A stretch of 64,000 nucleotides of DNA from Adiantum capillus-veneris (Eukaryota; Streptophyta; Polypodiopsida; Polypodiales; Pteridaceae), in the NCBI GenBank assembly GCA_014529385.2, contig CM043962.1:125886470-125950469 (forward strand), written 5' to 3'. Shown here in pieces: positions 1 to 11,147 of this stretch. Below the pieces are notes generated by a model. That model was not told the origin of the DNA. It saw only the letters and a program-made list of their open reading frames with translations, and searched no databases. Every line of letters begins with the position of its first letter. Within the stretch, counting starts at the first letter, position 1. The position numbers were made by a program, and so were the translations under genes.

Positions 1-92
1 CCAATTTGGACCAAAATTGACTAGGAGGCTTGCCTCAGGCTATACAACACCCTGCTATGCCTACAGTCAGTTTCTGGCTCCTAATTCATGCA

Positions 93-120
93 TTAGACAT
101 TCTACACGTAGCATGTCTAA
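93..120. repeat. imperfect 28-bp palindrome, leader of I
   Basis: The 14-base arms match at 12 of 14 positions. The centre is ACACGT instead of ACGCGT, which fits decay of one CpG. Its centre lies 125 bp from the next palindrome. Confidence 0.8.
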
Positions 121-221
121 TTGCTCAAAATGGCTTCAAATGCAAAGCACAGACTCCTCTTGAGGTGCTGATCACTTTGGTATGCTCAAATCTAGGCTTG
201 GAGTGCCAAATCGCACAGAAC

Positions 222-241
222 ACATCCTACGCGTAGGATGT
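222..241. repeat. perfect 20-bp palindrome, leader of I
   Basis: ACATCCTACGCGTAGGATGT is exactly its own reverse complement. It has the same core as the copy at 662-685. Confidence 0.9.
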
Positions 242-661
242 CTTTTTGGCCTGTTTGACCCCAAACTTAAGCCACAGCTTTCCCTTGATGTCAGCAACCT
301 AGTGCTATGCTTAGATTTTGGTTTGGATTTCAAAAGGCCCCAATTTTAGCCGTTCTAGCCTTTTTCAGTCAAAGATCTAAAGTCTGCTTAGAACCCAATT
401 TTCTCACCCAATTGAGATGAAACCCTTCTCAAGCACTCAATAAATCATGCAGATCATGCCCATGCAGCCATCCTATGGTTTTGGTCCTAAAATAATGCCT
501 TGGCACAATTTGGGTAGGATGCCTGACAATTTCTGTCTATCTGGCCTTATCCTGTCAAGATATGGTCAAATTTCCACTTTCCAGGTGAAAATAGGGTAAA
601 ACCTACTTTTCGAACACACTGGTCAACTCAAAATTTCAAAATTTCCACCAGATGAGCCTGT

Positions 662-685
662 AGACATCCTACGCGTAGGATGTCT
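662..685. repeat. perfect 24-bp palindrome, leader of I
   Basis: This is the 20-bp core seen at 222-241 extended by AG on the left and CT on the right. All 12 base pairs of the two arms match and there is no spacer. Confidence 0.92.
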
Positions 686-1196
686 CCTGGCTTAAAATTT
701 ATTTTTTTCCTGACAGAAATGCTCATGATGCTCTGCAACTCTCTCATAAACACTCACAACAACTTTTGAACTTCACTTCAGCTTTCAAACACTCTTTTGC
801 GTCTTCTACAACCTTGTGATGAACCTAGCAGCAAGTATAACATGCATGAAGTGCTCTAGATCATGAATCATGATGTCCTACTTGCCCTACTCCTACTCAT
901 CATGTGAAATGGTAATATTGGTGTTTCGGTTGCTTCCTGGCCTCTCCGGACTCTCAAGCTCTCCTTTCACCGCTTCTACCACTCCAACTCCTACTCATCA
1001 ACTCAACTAAGGCCTAAAAACTAGCTAAGTCTACCTAAGTCAAAGGATCTAGGCTAGACACACGCTCCCTAGACTCCCTCTAAGACCTAGAGAGTCCTCC
1101 ACCCTCTGATCCTATCTAAATGTAAAAACGAGACTTTGGCAAGCCAGAGAATCCCTATCCTCAAGGACTAGTCTCGGTCACCTACCTAGGGTTTTT

Positions 1197-1215
1197 GTCC
1201 CCGGCAGCGGCGCCA
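1197..1215 (-). other. primer-binding site, tRNA-Asp type (element I)
   Basis: The minus strand reads TGGCGCCGCTGCCGGGGAC. This is complementary to the 3' end of plant tRNA-Asp with about one mismatch. It lies one base from an LTR end (CAACA on the minus strand at 1217-1221), the arrangement expected for first-strand priming of a minus-strand LTR element. Confidence 0.8.
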
Positions 1216-1216
1216 A

Positions 1217-1865
1217 TGTTGGTGGATACGCCGCGACGGACGTTAGCACAGCGAGAACTCACCTAACAAGATTTGTCAGCTAAGGACGAAGCTCGACCCG
1301 TAGGCGCGTGGAAGCAAGCATAGGGTGTCAATCTACACTCGACTAATTCCTACAGAGGTCTCTACCCAATGTCTTAGCTACAGCCTTCAGGAGTGCATAA
1401 GAGGAGATTTCCTACAAGGCTTCCAAGAGCCGAATACCTATCAAACATTCTCGAAACGCCACATAACTTGAAGGAGACCCTACTAACACCAATAGGTCAC
1501 TCTCCCTAAGGTCCATGAACCAAAATCCCAACCCTAAACACCTGGTGTAAAATCACGTAGGATGTCTGGTCGAAATTTACAGGTCATCGTTTTCAAAAAC
1601 TAAAGTGTTTAATGTGTAGCTCTACTCAATGGGAACGCGTGGATATGCTGAAATGCGAAAACGGATAACGTATGCTCACCGAATCACCAGATGAAGCTCG
1701 TAGGTCGAGCTCGCAAAACTAGACCGTACGCCCGCAATGTAGGTATCGGCCTGTAGCTCTCGTCGGGGGCAACACGTTGCACTTCTCCACACTCGACTCC
1801 GACCACTGGTGCACGCGTAGCGTCAAGATGAAACTCTCACTCTCTTTTGTACATAGTACGCTCAC
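1217..1865 (-). mobile_element. 5' LTR remnant of element I
   Basis: Starts with TGTTG at the primer-site side. Its far end, with a stretch like AAGATGAAACTCTCACTCTC near 1828, resembles a stretch of the F LTR near 4770-4790. The other terminus is missing. The LTR stops at about 1865, where sequence related to a CACTA copy begins. No complete partner LTR is in the window. Confidence 0.55.
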
Positions 1866-1974
1866 TCACAGACTGAACCTTTTTTTTTAAATGACAAAGG
1901 TTTTCTCATTAAGGTCAAAAGTGGTATAAATGCCTTACAATCTTAAACCCTAATGTTCCAATTTAACCATCTAC

Positions 1975-2580
1975 TCAATCTAATTGTAAAAAATGGGATA
2001 CAATCTGGAAGTTTCTGTAAGCCCCACTATTTACAAAGGTGAAATGTCGATTTTTCTCAATAAATGAATAATTACAAAAAATAATATTCCACCGAGCAGT
2101 CATTTTCCGTAGGGTGTGTCCAGTCGCTAACAGTGCAGGGTCGGCAATCTTCCTTGCACATGTTTCCTTCATGAGCTAGTAACTCATCGACCATGTCAAA
2201 CATGTGCTCATCCTCAAGCTCAAAGTGTCCCTGAGATGCACGTGGAGGAGTTGTCAAAGTAGAGCTAGTGAGAGTGTCATCACGCGCCATACCTTCACCC
2301 AGTAGCTCTTGCCGTTGTCTTTCAGTCTTGCGCGCCAAAGCACCACCACCAAACACAGACCAATGGGGGACTTCCTCAAGTGAGGGGCCGGCTGCGTTGT
2401 TATCTACTCAAGCGCTTTTCCGAGGGAGGCAAAGCCCCTTGTTCTCCACATAATCCAAAGCAATGCGCTCAATCGAGGGATTGCCCTTTTGCACTTGGCG
2501 CAAGGACAAGGGTGTTTGTCCTTTAGCCATCGATAAAGTTTGAGGCCGTTCGAAGGGCCACGATCATCCTAACCGTCTTG
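1975..2580 (-). pseudogene. CACTA transposase N-terminal fragment (copy J)
   Basis: Read on the minus strand, this has the signature of the transposase-associated N-terminal domain of plant CACTA (En/Spm) elements: a WLK then CPC.KCKRAIPRL cysteine cluster (about 2560-2460), followed by a linker with KTERQRQELL and DEHMFDMVDELL. The same blocks occur in the second copy at 28322-28918, so the two are paralogous. J is interrupted by frameshifts and stops. It has lost everything after the linker and cannot make a transposase. The family assignment rests on the cysteine cluster and on the DUF4218/DUF4216-like parts attached to the second copy. Confidence 0.7.
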
Positions 2581-3166
2581 CACATGCATGACACAACAAA
2601 ATTTTAATTCAAAATATCTATTAAAAATCACATGTATAAAAGAAAACAATTACTTAATAGATCTCAATAGGAAAATTAAAAGAAATGACTAAAAATAACA
2701 CAAATCACATGTGCTTTAAAAAATGAACAATTTGTAGGTTAGGTGTCTGCTAGATTGTTTAAAGGAAAATAGAGAGAAATGACTAAGAATATTTTTAAAT
2801 ATTGTACAATGAGTAAAAAGAGGAAGCAAAACTTTAAAAAATCTAATATAGTACTTAAAATATAATTTTTAAAGATGTAACGAGTAAAAAAGAAAAGTGG
2901 TGGAAAATTGGGGTTGGGGTTGAGGAAAAGCTACAATGTCAAATACCTTTCTTGAACGTTTGATTTTCACGTACGCGGTAATATTTACGATAACATGCGC
3001 AATAATATCCACGGTAATATTTGACACTCGTAAATAAGAAACAGGGCAAGGCATGCCATGTTTTTTGGGCATACCTTGCTCTCTTTTCTTTCCGGCCATC
3101 ACATTTGCTCCCTCTCTTCTCTCCATCTCTCCCTGTCAAGCTCTACCTCCCTCTCCTTGTCAAGCT

Positions 3167-3252
<86 letters not shown>

Positions 3253-3757
3253 ACCCTTTGGCAAGCACCTTCTCAACACCCGTTGGACCGTGAGAAAGAG
3301 TGGACCGGAGAGATAGAAGAAACGATCACGCGGAAGCTCTACACAGAAGAGGATGCAAGAAGATACAACCGCGGATAAATAAAATAAAGGTTAACAACCC
3401 ACCCTACCCTATTATCTTAAACACACAAACATTAGGATAGAGAAATGGAAAAATCGCATACCTCTTGCATATTTGTAGATGGTTTTTGCTTCTTTCCCTC
3501 ACTTTTCTTGTTTGCTTTATTCGATTGGTCACGACAATGCTTGAGAGAGTGTGATTATCTTGTGGTTAGCAAATGATTAGCTTGTGAGTGTAATTATAAC
3601 AATAGAAAAAAAATTGACAGAGGAAGAAAGATTAGTGTAGACTTAATGGACAATGTTTAAATTAATGTTAAAGTAGATAGAGAAAAGAAATGATTGCTTC
3701 TTTCTTTTGATTGTTTAATGTTAAGTTAGTGTTATATTATGCTCCAAAGTGTTCTAC
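2581..3757. mobile_element. 5' flank of CACTA copy J, non-coding, AT-rich
   Basis: The stretch at about 3000-3420 resembles the flank of the second CACTA copy (29230-29640), including a GGTAATAT.TG block, GGCATGC, CT-rich DNA and a CA microsatellite in the same order. I see no coding sequence. Short open frames here are read-through of CT and CA repeats. Confidence 0.5.
3168..3248. repeat. (CT)n-(CA)n compound microsatellite
   Basis: A short C run, about 17 CT units and then about 19 CA units. It occupies the same relative position as the CA array at 29486-29528 in the sister CACTA copy. Confidence 0.95.
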
Positions 3758-3857
3758 TTAAAAGATGTTATTTTTTTTCATTAAAAAATAAAACCAAAAA
3801 AAGTTAAATATTAAACAAAAGGCCAAAAAAAATATAAGAAAGAGAATGGATACATAA

Positions 3858-3929
3858 AAATAGAGATAGAAAGAGATAAGAGAGGGAGAGAGATAGAAGG
3901 AAAGAGGGAGAGAGGAGGAGGAAGAGGAA

Positions 3930-3972
<43 letters not shown>

Positions 3973-4140
3973 GGGAGATAGATATAGAGAAAGAGGGAGA
4001 GATAGAGAGAGACATAGAGAAGGAGAGGGAAAGAGGGAGAGATAGAGAAGTAGAGAAAGAGACAGAGAGAGGGAGAGGGGAATAAGGAGGGATAGAGAGG
4101 GAGAGGGAGAGAGATAGAGAGAGGAAAGAGAGAGATAGAC
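3858..4140. repeat. imperfect (GA)n tract
   Basis: About 280 bp of GAGAGA with GGA, TAGA and AAGA interruptions. It ends exactly where the F LTR starts at 4141. A similar tract (30093-30322) lies beside the second CACTA copy. Confidence 0.95.
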
Positions 4141-5065
4141 TGTTGCAGAAGCAAACCACACCACCTATAAAGTGCTTGCAACACTACCTAGATCAACATA
4201 ATGTCATTCGAGGACACAATGACACAATAGGCACACGGAGGCAATCTCTTTAGCTTGTCAGGCTGAGACCACCCCACACATATAACACTCTAGAAGGATA
4301 ACTAAACCAGAACCTAGAATCTCACTGCTCTCAAGTACACCACCCAACCCACATATACACAAACGGAAGGAAACTCACCAAATCATATCAGAATTGAACA
4401 AAACTTAAGGAATACCATCCCCTCATTAGGATACACGTGTCCCCAAGCCTCTACACTCAAAAACCTCACTCTAAACCCATATGCGAAAAACATGTATGAA
4501 GACAAATCCGAATTTCAAAAGTGCCCAAAACTAGAATCTATGAGTACCTATGTGTAGCTTATGTTTCCATGATTCTAATTACTACTTGCATGCAAAAACA
4601 AACATCATTTGATATCCTTACGACCACAAATAGCTCATAGACACATGAGCATGCGTGCTCTGTTTCGCGTGGAATGCTTGGTGTTGATGCGTAGCTCTCT
4701 TTGAGCCTATCGCAATGGTGAAATCGAATCTCCAATGCGATGAGCGATTTGGAAGTCGCATCAGAATGAAGCTCACACTCTCTCTCTTTCACAGTTGATG
4801 GTAGCTTAAAACTTGATTATGATAAAATTTCTCCTTACAAAATGACCTGGGTACCTTATATACTAAGGCTATGATATGTCAACCTAAAATAGAGTTCAAA
4901 AGGGTCAAATGACTTTGTATTAACATTTCGAAAGTGTCATTGCACCATAATTTCTTTATCTAGAATAACTAATCATTACAAATAATGTTTTAAACCATAA
5001 TTCGTAGCATTTTAAAACATAAGGCTGTGTTGAGTTATGTCGTACTGTTGACCTGTGGGTCAACA
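4141..5065 (-). mobile_element. 3' LTR of gypsy-like element F
   Basis: On the minus strand it begins TGTTGACC right after a polypurine tract and ends CTGCAACA, giving the 5-bp terminal inverted repeat TGTTG/CAACA. About 285 bp at its left end (4141-4427) align with 22302-22581 at the other end of F. Sequence drift between the two suggests an old insertion. Length is about 925 bp. Confidence 0.75.
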
Positions 5066-5077
5066 CTCCCCCCTCCG
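5066..5077 (-). other. polypurine tract of element F
   Basis: The minus strand reads CGGAGGGGGGAG immediately before the LTR start TGTTGACC. This is the standard position for plus-strand priming. Confidence 0.8.
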
Positions 5078-5162
5078 AATTCATGTCGTCCCTAACATGA
5101 CCTGATTGTCAATGTCGGTGCGGTCTTTGTTGTGTTTTTGCCTTTGTTTGTGTTCTAGTGCT

Positions 5163-5665
5163 TGTACTTTGTCAAACCACAACAAGAACTATGATCCATG
5201 AAAGTCATAACTGATGATGAACTTTATGTCCTTCATATCCAAGCCCTGAGCTGCAACATCTGTTGTTGCCATTATAGGGCTATTGCTAGATCTGAATTCA
5301 GAAAGGACCCAATCTCGTTCAACTTGACTCATGTCATCATGGATAGATAAAGCTCTATCCATGACTCACTCCAGTAAATCTACCAATTTTGAGTATTTTT
5401 CATTCTCAGAAACAACTTCTATAATTTGTAGAATTGAATGATTGGCTTTCAGATCGTGTGAACCAATGACAACTTTGTAAGGATTCTGTAGAAATCGTTT
5501 GGCTAAACCTTCAACCTCTTTAGACCAAGTTGCATGGTCTGTCAGGCCGAATCTGGGAGATAATCTTCTTTGATTTGAGGTTCAAAACCCATGTCCAACA
5601 TTCAATCCGCCTCATCAAGGACAAGATATGTAACCCTGCGAAGGTTGGTTTGTCTACCATTTGTG
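5163..5665 (-). pseudogene. DEAD-box RNA helicase fragment, captured in element F
   Basis: The minus-strand translation follows the DDX5-like plant helicases (RH20/RH30 type) motif by motif. It contains NLRRVTYLVLDEAD (motif II) followed by a stop in place of Arg, MLDMGFE, QIRPDR, then after a frameshift ATWSKEVEGLAKRFL with PYKVVIGSHDLKANHSI, then ERDWVLSEF and [19 protein letters not shown] (motif V with R to Q). Motif I is absent and about 30 residues are missing between the YSKLVDLLE block and the SIHDD block. No intron sequence interrupts the blocks. It has the same orientation as F and lies about 90 bp from its polypurine tract. It is not functional. Processed mRNA capture is an inference from the lack of introns. 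Confidence 0.85.
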
Positions 5666-5689
5666 CCTGCTCTTCTTTGTTGGTGACTC

Positions 5690-7370
5690 CTTTGTTCCTT
5701 CATCAATGTGATCAAAGTAGCATTTGCTACTGTTAGCTTTTGTATGCTTTGTACATCATTATAGTGCTTCTACTTGATACATGACTTAATTAGATGCTAA
5801 CAAACCCCAATTAACTCCCCAATTAATAACTTGCTTCAAAAGATCCTTATCCAACATCATTCACGATAGATGACCATCTACGAGATATCATTGTCTATTT
5901 GTCCCCAAATCTCATATACATGATGTACGTGGTATGTAGATGGCTATCATGGTTCATATTTGAAAAAATAGCATCCCTTGCTAGTTTTTTTATATAAAAG
6001 AAACCCTTAGCTTGTATTCTCTATTCATAGCCTTCGACAAAGTTTGGCTTGATTCGGACTTGTATTTGGCTTTCCAAGCTAAAGTTTTGGATTTCAATCT
6101 TCGATTTGACTAATGGGCATTGCTGGCACCTTCTAGCTGCCAAACACATGTAGAACCAATGATGATGACCAAAATTTGGTTTGACCCCTAGTTGCTCCTG
6201 CAGACATTTATCATGATAGATGACTGAACTGTCATTTCCACTCCTTTTGTTCTTGTTAGTACTGTTAGTCCCTTTTGTTTCGTAGGCTTCATTAAGTCAC
6301 ATACAAGATAGAAGATTTCTAGTATAAAGATCTACTTCCTGTATACGGCCTTGTAGTCGCATGAAGTGTCTGAAAGGAAACTTTAGACTTGATGGATGCT
6401 TTCATTTTGTTGCATCACCAACTTTCTTTGTCCTTGAAGGCCATCCCAGAGTTTTATGACCATTCTCAATCATTTTTGGCCTCATATTGTTGTTGAAGAC
6501 TGATCATCTTTCTTTTCTTACCTCTGACATTATAGCCTTCTGCACATGGCTTTTGAGACATACCTTATGAACTGTTGTGATTTTCCTGTACCTTCTTCTC
6601 TTTGTACTACTCAGGCATTTGTTCAGTCTTTTCTTCATCTGGATCATGGATTTTTCTTGTTTTGCTAATAATAAGAAAATATCAGAAAATAACTAAATAA
6701 AACCAAAAATCAACTTAGCAAAAAGAAAAATCATTTGAATAGAGTTTTGAATGCTATGTACATTGTACACATGTTCCTAGGGGCTCATATAAGGCTTTTG
6801 TCTCCGCACTTCTCTTGTAACGCTATTATGAGGGTATATACTCTAAATTTTGTCAATTAATTATCACGATCAAATGCAAAAGTTCAATGCAGTTCACAAA
6901 ACATTGCCCTTTAATATTCATAGTATTAGGTCCGCATTTAAAATGCCTCCCCCCCTCCTATTTGGAGTCCTCCTAGATGACATGGTATCATCAAGGGTAT
7001 GTAATGTAGCCCTATTATGCATACACAATCAATGCATGGAAAAACTTTATGATGTGCAAGATGTGGGTATAAGAAATTTTCTTATTGGCATTTTCTAGTG
7101 AGGCTTCCTATTCTAAGCAATGTTATGGTATTTGAAGCTCCTGTGTCGTTTGCTTGATTGAAGGTTGTAGAGATATTTGGACTTCCTCTTTGGTTGTCTA
7201 TGGTTATTTTTCTTCCCAGATTTTCCTGTGCAGTCACTTCATCTCCTAATTTGTAAGCCTTGTGCAACATGTAGTGGTGAAGTGAGCAACGTGATCTCTT
7301 CTAATTGTACATTAGCCATAGGAGGAATTGAAAGAATTCAAGCGTCAGTGCAGTGACAATAGTTTTATTG
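5690..7370 (-). other. unrecognised internal region of element F
   Basis: Between the helicase fragment and the WVPK-repeat region. Minus-strand frames show short Lys- and Glu-rich stretches, for example DPDEEKTEQMPE near 6640 and GKKRKDDQSSTTI near 6500, but they are broken by stops and I recognise no family. It may hold more decayed coding sequence of F or further captured host DNA. Confidence 0.4.
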
Positions 7371-7373
7371 GTT

Positions 7374-8824
7374 TCCTTTGGGACCCACTTCCTTGTGATT
7401 ACTGGCTGTTTCATTGCTGATGCTCATTTGGGTCCTTGCTTTGTTTGTGTTTCAAGAGACTTCTTTGGGATCCACCTTGTCTTTGTGTGAGCCTACAACA
7501 ATCTTTGCTTCAGCCCTTGTACGCTTGGTTGAGGGCAAGATTAAGACTTTGGGAGTTGATATTTTAATTGTTTTGGAATCCAAATAAACTCTTCACCTCT
7601 TTATGCTTGAATCAACTTCTTTGGAACCCAAATCTGAGTTACAAAATCTTGCAAATTTGTGATTTTCTTAGGGGTTCTTGCAAACTTCACTTGTTTTCCT
7701 TTTGGTGTTCGATCTTGTGATTTTTCATCAGAGATCTTCATCTTCTTGATCCATACCTACTTTTGGCCAATATGCCTCTTTGGTATCAAGATCTGTCAAA
7801 CCTTTTGGCTATGACTTGATGTTCTTTTCTTTTGGCCTTCTTTGGTTGTTATGGAAGCTACGAGTGATAGTGATGACATGAGTTCGGGGATGTCATAAAA
7901 ATCATCACTATCACTATTATCCTCAACAAGGTTAAATTCTAGCACTTTCCCTTGGTGGTTTGGTTGGTTATGGAAAGTTACTATGTATTTGTTCTTGGAT
8001 TGTTGTGTCTGGAATGACTTTTCTAGCCAATTGACTAGAGCATTGTTAGCCTTTTGACATGGTTGTTTTCTTCTTGGTTGAGTATTTTCTTCCTCTATAG
8101 GAGCCGTGTATGAAGTTGCTTGTTACAATTGCATCACCAACGAGGATTTTGGAACCCACTTTTGATGCACTTTATTTTTGTAGTGGTGACATTGTTTCCT
8201 GAGTCTTTGATCGAGAAAATCATAAAACCGTACATTTGTTAAAGTGTTGTTCATGTCAGATGCTGGGTTTTCTGGATTTCCATTGTCAAAAAACATCTTT
8301 ATGAAGCTCCACGTGTTCTACGGAGTCATAGAACTCGTCTTCTTCTTCGTCTTCTAAGTCGCAACATTCGTTTGCTTTCTTTTCAATTTGGGAACTTTTC
8401 GATACCTGGTTCTCTTTGTTTTCCTGGACTCACACTCACTGCAAAATAAGGAACAACATCTTAGCCATCTTTATCACAAAACTTTGTTGTTGAGCCGTCT
8501 TGAATAGTGCACACATCTGAAGTAGCCAAGATGCGTTCCCATTTTAGTGGCTCTAATGCTTCTTCAGGAAATGGTTTTGGGATTTAATCCTTATCCTTGA
8601 TTACCCTTTTTAGGATACATTCCTCTGGCTTTAAGCTTGTGCATTGCGAAGCTCCACACATCCACATTTCTTTAGGCTTACCAACCATGCTAGAAGTTTT
8701 GATCCTACTATCGTAGAGGAATCAAACTCCTCCACAGGGGTTCGGTTCACGTCCTTGTAACTATGGCCTTAAGTTTTATTCTTGTCGTGGTTTTCATATG
8801 TCTCAAGTAGATATGGTCATAACC
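7374..8824 (-). pseudogene. WVPK-repeat region downstream of the F protease
   Basis: Degenerate minus-strand coding sequence with five copies of a W-V/I-P-K motif: KWVPKSSL (8147-8161), IWVPKKL (7619-7633), FIWIPKQ (7571-7588), RWIPKK (7461-7478) and RKWVPKE (about 7374-7394). Between the protease and the first motif are an acidic stretch near 8350 (a run of Asp and Glu) and several frameshifts. Element D carries four copies of the same motif, also downstream of a protease-like domain. I do not recognise the family and propose no function. The repeated Trp and Lys could suit nucleic-acid binding, but that is a guess. Confidence 0.6.
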
Positions 8825-9124
8825 TCAATCTTGGACCATTTTCAATTGTCGCATGATTGGTCTTCCTAAAATGATGTCATAGTTGTTCTTCTTGCAAAAG
8901 TCAACAATAGCAAAGGTTTGCTCATATTCAATGCCACAAGAAGTAAAAACTGCTTTTTCTAGCAGTCCTAGGGGCCTTTCCATGTGTCCATCTGAAAGAT
9001 GCAGTTTCATCCTGGTAGCCCTCACTACTGGTTTTCCCCATTTTTTCCAGATCTCTTTTGGTGCAATGGCAATGCCAGCTCCACTATCAAGGATTGCCAT
9101 GGTTTTTATGCCTTGAAATTCCAC
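8825..9124 (-). pseudogene. retroviral-type aspartic protease of element F
   Basis: A 99-residue stretch with ILDSGAGI (catalytic Asp in a D-S-G triad), a flap-like region with LSDGHMERPLG, and YDIILGRPIMRQLKMVQD, the conserved C-terminal block of plant gypsy proteases. It belongs to the F polyprotein and would cut Gag and the rest of the polyprotein inside particles. The domain itself looks complete, but frameshifts on both sides cut it off from gag. No reverse transcriptase follows it on this strand, so F looks non-autonomous or internally deleted. Confidence 0.8.
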
Positions 9125-9934
9125 AGGGAGAGTGGTGCTCCCATCTTCTCTCTCTAGTACTTGCCTACCTTGTTTAAGGGCGCTGGCCTAGTGCTTAGTT
9201 GAGGCATTTCAAGCTCTTTGATCCATTCCTTAATTTGCGTCATTGGTTTTTTTCCGCCAAAATTCTCTAGGCATTTTCCCACAGTAGTCCACATGTTTCA
9301 ATTGGTTTTATTCTGAGCAACTTGACCAACATTATCATACAGGTGACTGGTTTTAACAAAATATCTATCAATCCTTTTGACTCGATGACCTTGTTGGAAG
9401 ACAGTCTCTGTGATGGGACTGTAATAACATCTGACTTGGCCTCGTGCTCTCCTATATAGGACGGTAGTGTTCTTGGCAAATGGGGTTGATTGTCCATAGA
9501 GTGTACAGATCCTTTCTCTCCCCAATAGGATTGCACTTCTAGATTCATTTGAGATCCAGTCTCAATTTTCTCTATTGGTTGATGAGACACTCCTCTCCCA
9601 TCAGCCGTTTGGTTTACTCATCTACTTAGCTCACTGGCTTCATTGGCCTCTCTGACTTGTTTCCACAATTCGTCAAGACCATCTATTTCTTTATGACTCT
9701 CAAAATCCCCCAAAAGAGTTATCCATGGTATTCAACACTAATTTTGGTTCTAATGTTGGGTCCTTGAGCTTTGGTCTGTGCTCGTGAAATTGGAATCTGG
9801 CTCTATTCATTTCTGGTTTGGTGGGATTATTGGTGTAGGTGGGACAAGGATCACATCCTCAGGTTTTCCAACTGTTGTTTTCCAACTGGTGGTTCTAGTA
9901 AAGCTTAGGCTATTTGAATCATTTTCTGGCACAT
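9125..9934 (-). pseudogene. decayed gag-protease spacer of element F
   Basis: Minus-strand frames between the Gag C-terminus and the protease are open only in pieces (for example 9267-9590, with ETGSQMNLEVQSYWGEKG). No domain is recognised. Position and orientation make it part of the F polyprotein. Confidence 0.45.
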
Positions 9935-10560
9935 TTAAAGCCTTTGCTTTTCTAGTTCCACATATGGATATGTCAACCACCTCTGTTCTTGGGTTTGATT
10001 GCTTTTGAACCGTGTATCATAGGCTTTTAGTAGGGTGTCTAAGGGTTCATTAACCTTCTCAACCAATACTGATCCTCTTGAACTAGCACTTCTTAGTTTC
10101 TCCTCTGTGGATGGTTCTTCTGGAGGTTGAGATGTTTGCTTAAGAGAAGGTGCAACCCTCTCCTTATGTTGTCTTATCTTATCTTTAGCTTGGGCACATT
10201 CCTCAGCTAGGGATTTTTGCTCTTGTTCCCTACGTGCTTTCATCCTAGCCTTTCTTGCTTTCCAACTATTCTGTTTGCTCGTTTTTTGAATGGGTGCATT
10301 GGTCTTTGGTTCACCTGTCTCTCGACTCGCGTCAGTTTTTGTTTTCTCTTTCTCTAGGTTCTCATCAGCTTCCTTTTGCGCTTGCACTCTCGTAACTGCT
10401 TAAACTGGTACGACATTTTTGTTTTTCGAGCTCCTAGGTAACTGAACAATTCCTAAGACATTTGTTGTTGTCTCTATGCCTCGATTTGGATTTTTTGGAC
10501 AGTTGGGGATCAAGTGAATGACACCACATTCAAGACAATAGGCATTTACTTGGTGTCATG
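9935..10560 (-). pseudogene. Gag C-terminal part of element F with zinc knuckle
   Basis: The minus strand encodes a knuckle CLECGVIHLIPNC (Cys-X2-Cys-X3-His-X4-Cys, 10499-10537), one residue shorter than the usual CX2CX4HX4C nucleocapsid finger. A highly charged region follows (9935-10387), rich in Lys, Glu and Gln with KARKARMKARREQEQK, probably coiled coil. A stop separates the two. Nucleocapsid-type knuckles bind element RNA for packaging. It lies between the capsid-like part (11148-12027) and the protease, as expected. Confidence 0.7.
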
Positions 10561-10819
10561 TCTTTTGTGACACTCTACTTGAGGGGCTTCTTCTTGCATT
10601 TTCTCTTGGCTGTAAACTGTCTCTAACCTAGCTAAGCCCCTATTCACAATGAACCACAATGTCCTTTTGCATGTCTCATACCTTCTTTCTTTATGTCAAA
10701 ATGCAGGAGGTGGAGGTTTTATCGGCCTCACCACTCCATGTGCTTCTCTCATATTCTATCGTATCTCATGTCTACAAGCATTCGAGCACCCGGTAGTGAA
10801 GAATGTTTTCCTAGACATG

Positions 10820-11147
10820 CTATGGCCTTGAAACTCCTACTAGACCTGGCGCATTCCCCATAATGTATCTAGGTGGAGTAGGTGCTACTAGAACAGGTTG
10901 TACATACCTCTCCCTAGCATAATCCATGCTATAGTAACAATCTTTCCTCATATGGTTTGTCCATTTTCTCTCCATTTTGCAGCACTTAAGCTCTCTTGGG
11001 TCGGCATTTACAAGAGGAGCTAACCTCTTGACCATTTTGTTGATAAATTTTCTTGATTGATATGTGCCGTTGGTTTTTCAATGGACTCAGGCATCTGTGA
11101 GTCACTGCATTGAGAGGATGTGTCGTCCTCTTAAATCTATAATCCTT
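10820..11147 (-). pseudogene. Gag middle part of element F
   Basis: A 71-residue open stretch (10820-11035) with LKCCKMERKWTNHMRKDC, a possible degraded zinc finger with an HMRKDC tail, then a Pro-rich end. It is in line with the flanking F gag pieces but separated from them by stops. Confidence 0.5.

Larger units (their letters stand above)
1..1196 (-). mobile_element. 5' leader of LTR retrotransposon I (minus strand)
   Basis: Non-coding leader between the primer-binding site at 1197-1215 and a gag that would lie left of the window. It carries palindromes at 93-120, 222-241 and 662-685 with the core CCTACGCGTAGG. The same kind of palindrome recurs in the leader of element F, which also has an Asp-type primer site, so I and F look like one lineage. 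The leader identity is inferred from the primer site and orientation. No open frame in it resembles a protein I know. Confidence 0.6.

Noticed and set aside
30-236. 68-codon frame at the left edge
   Set aside because: Begins at a TTG and lies in the leader of element I across two palindromes. No coding pattern.
3021-3378. Open frames with Ser-Leu and His-Thr repeats
   Set aside because: They are read-through of CT and CA microsatellites. The same is true of the frames at 3758-4184, 29347-29634, 29853-30339, 32974-33198 and 46020-46542.
5163-5665. Functional host DEAD-box helicase gene
   Set aside because: Motif I is missing, the Arg after DEAD is a stop codon, there is a frameshift and a 30-residue gap.
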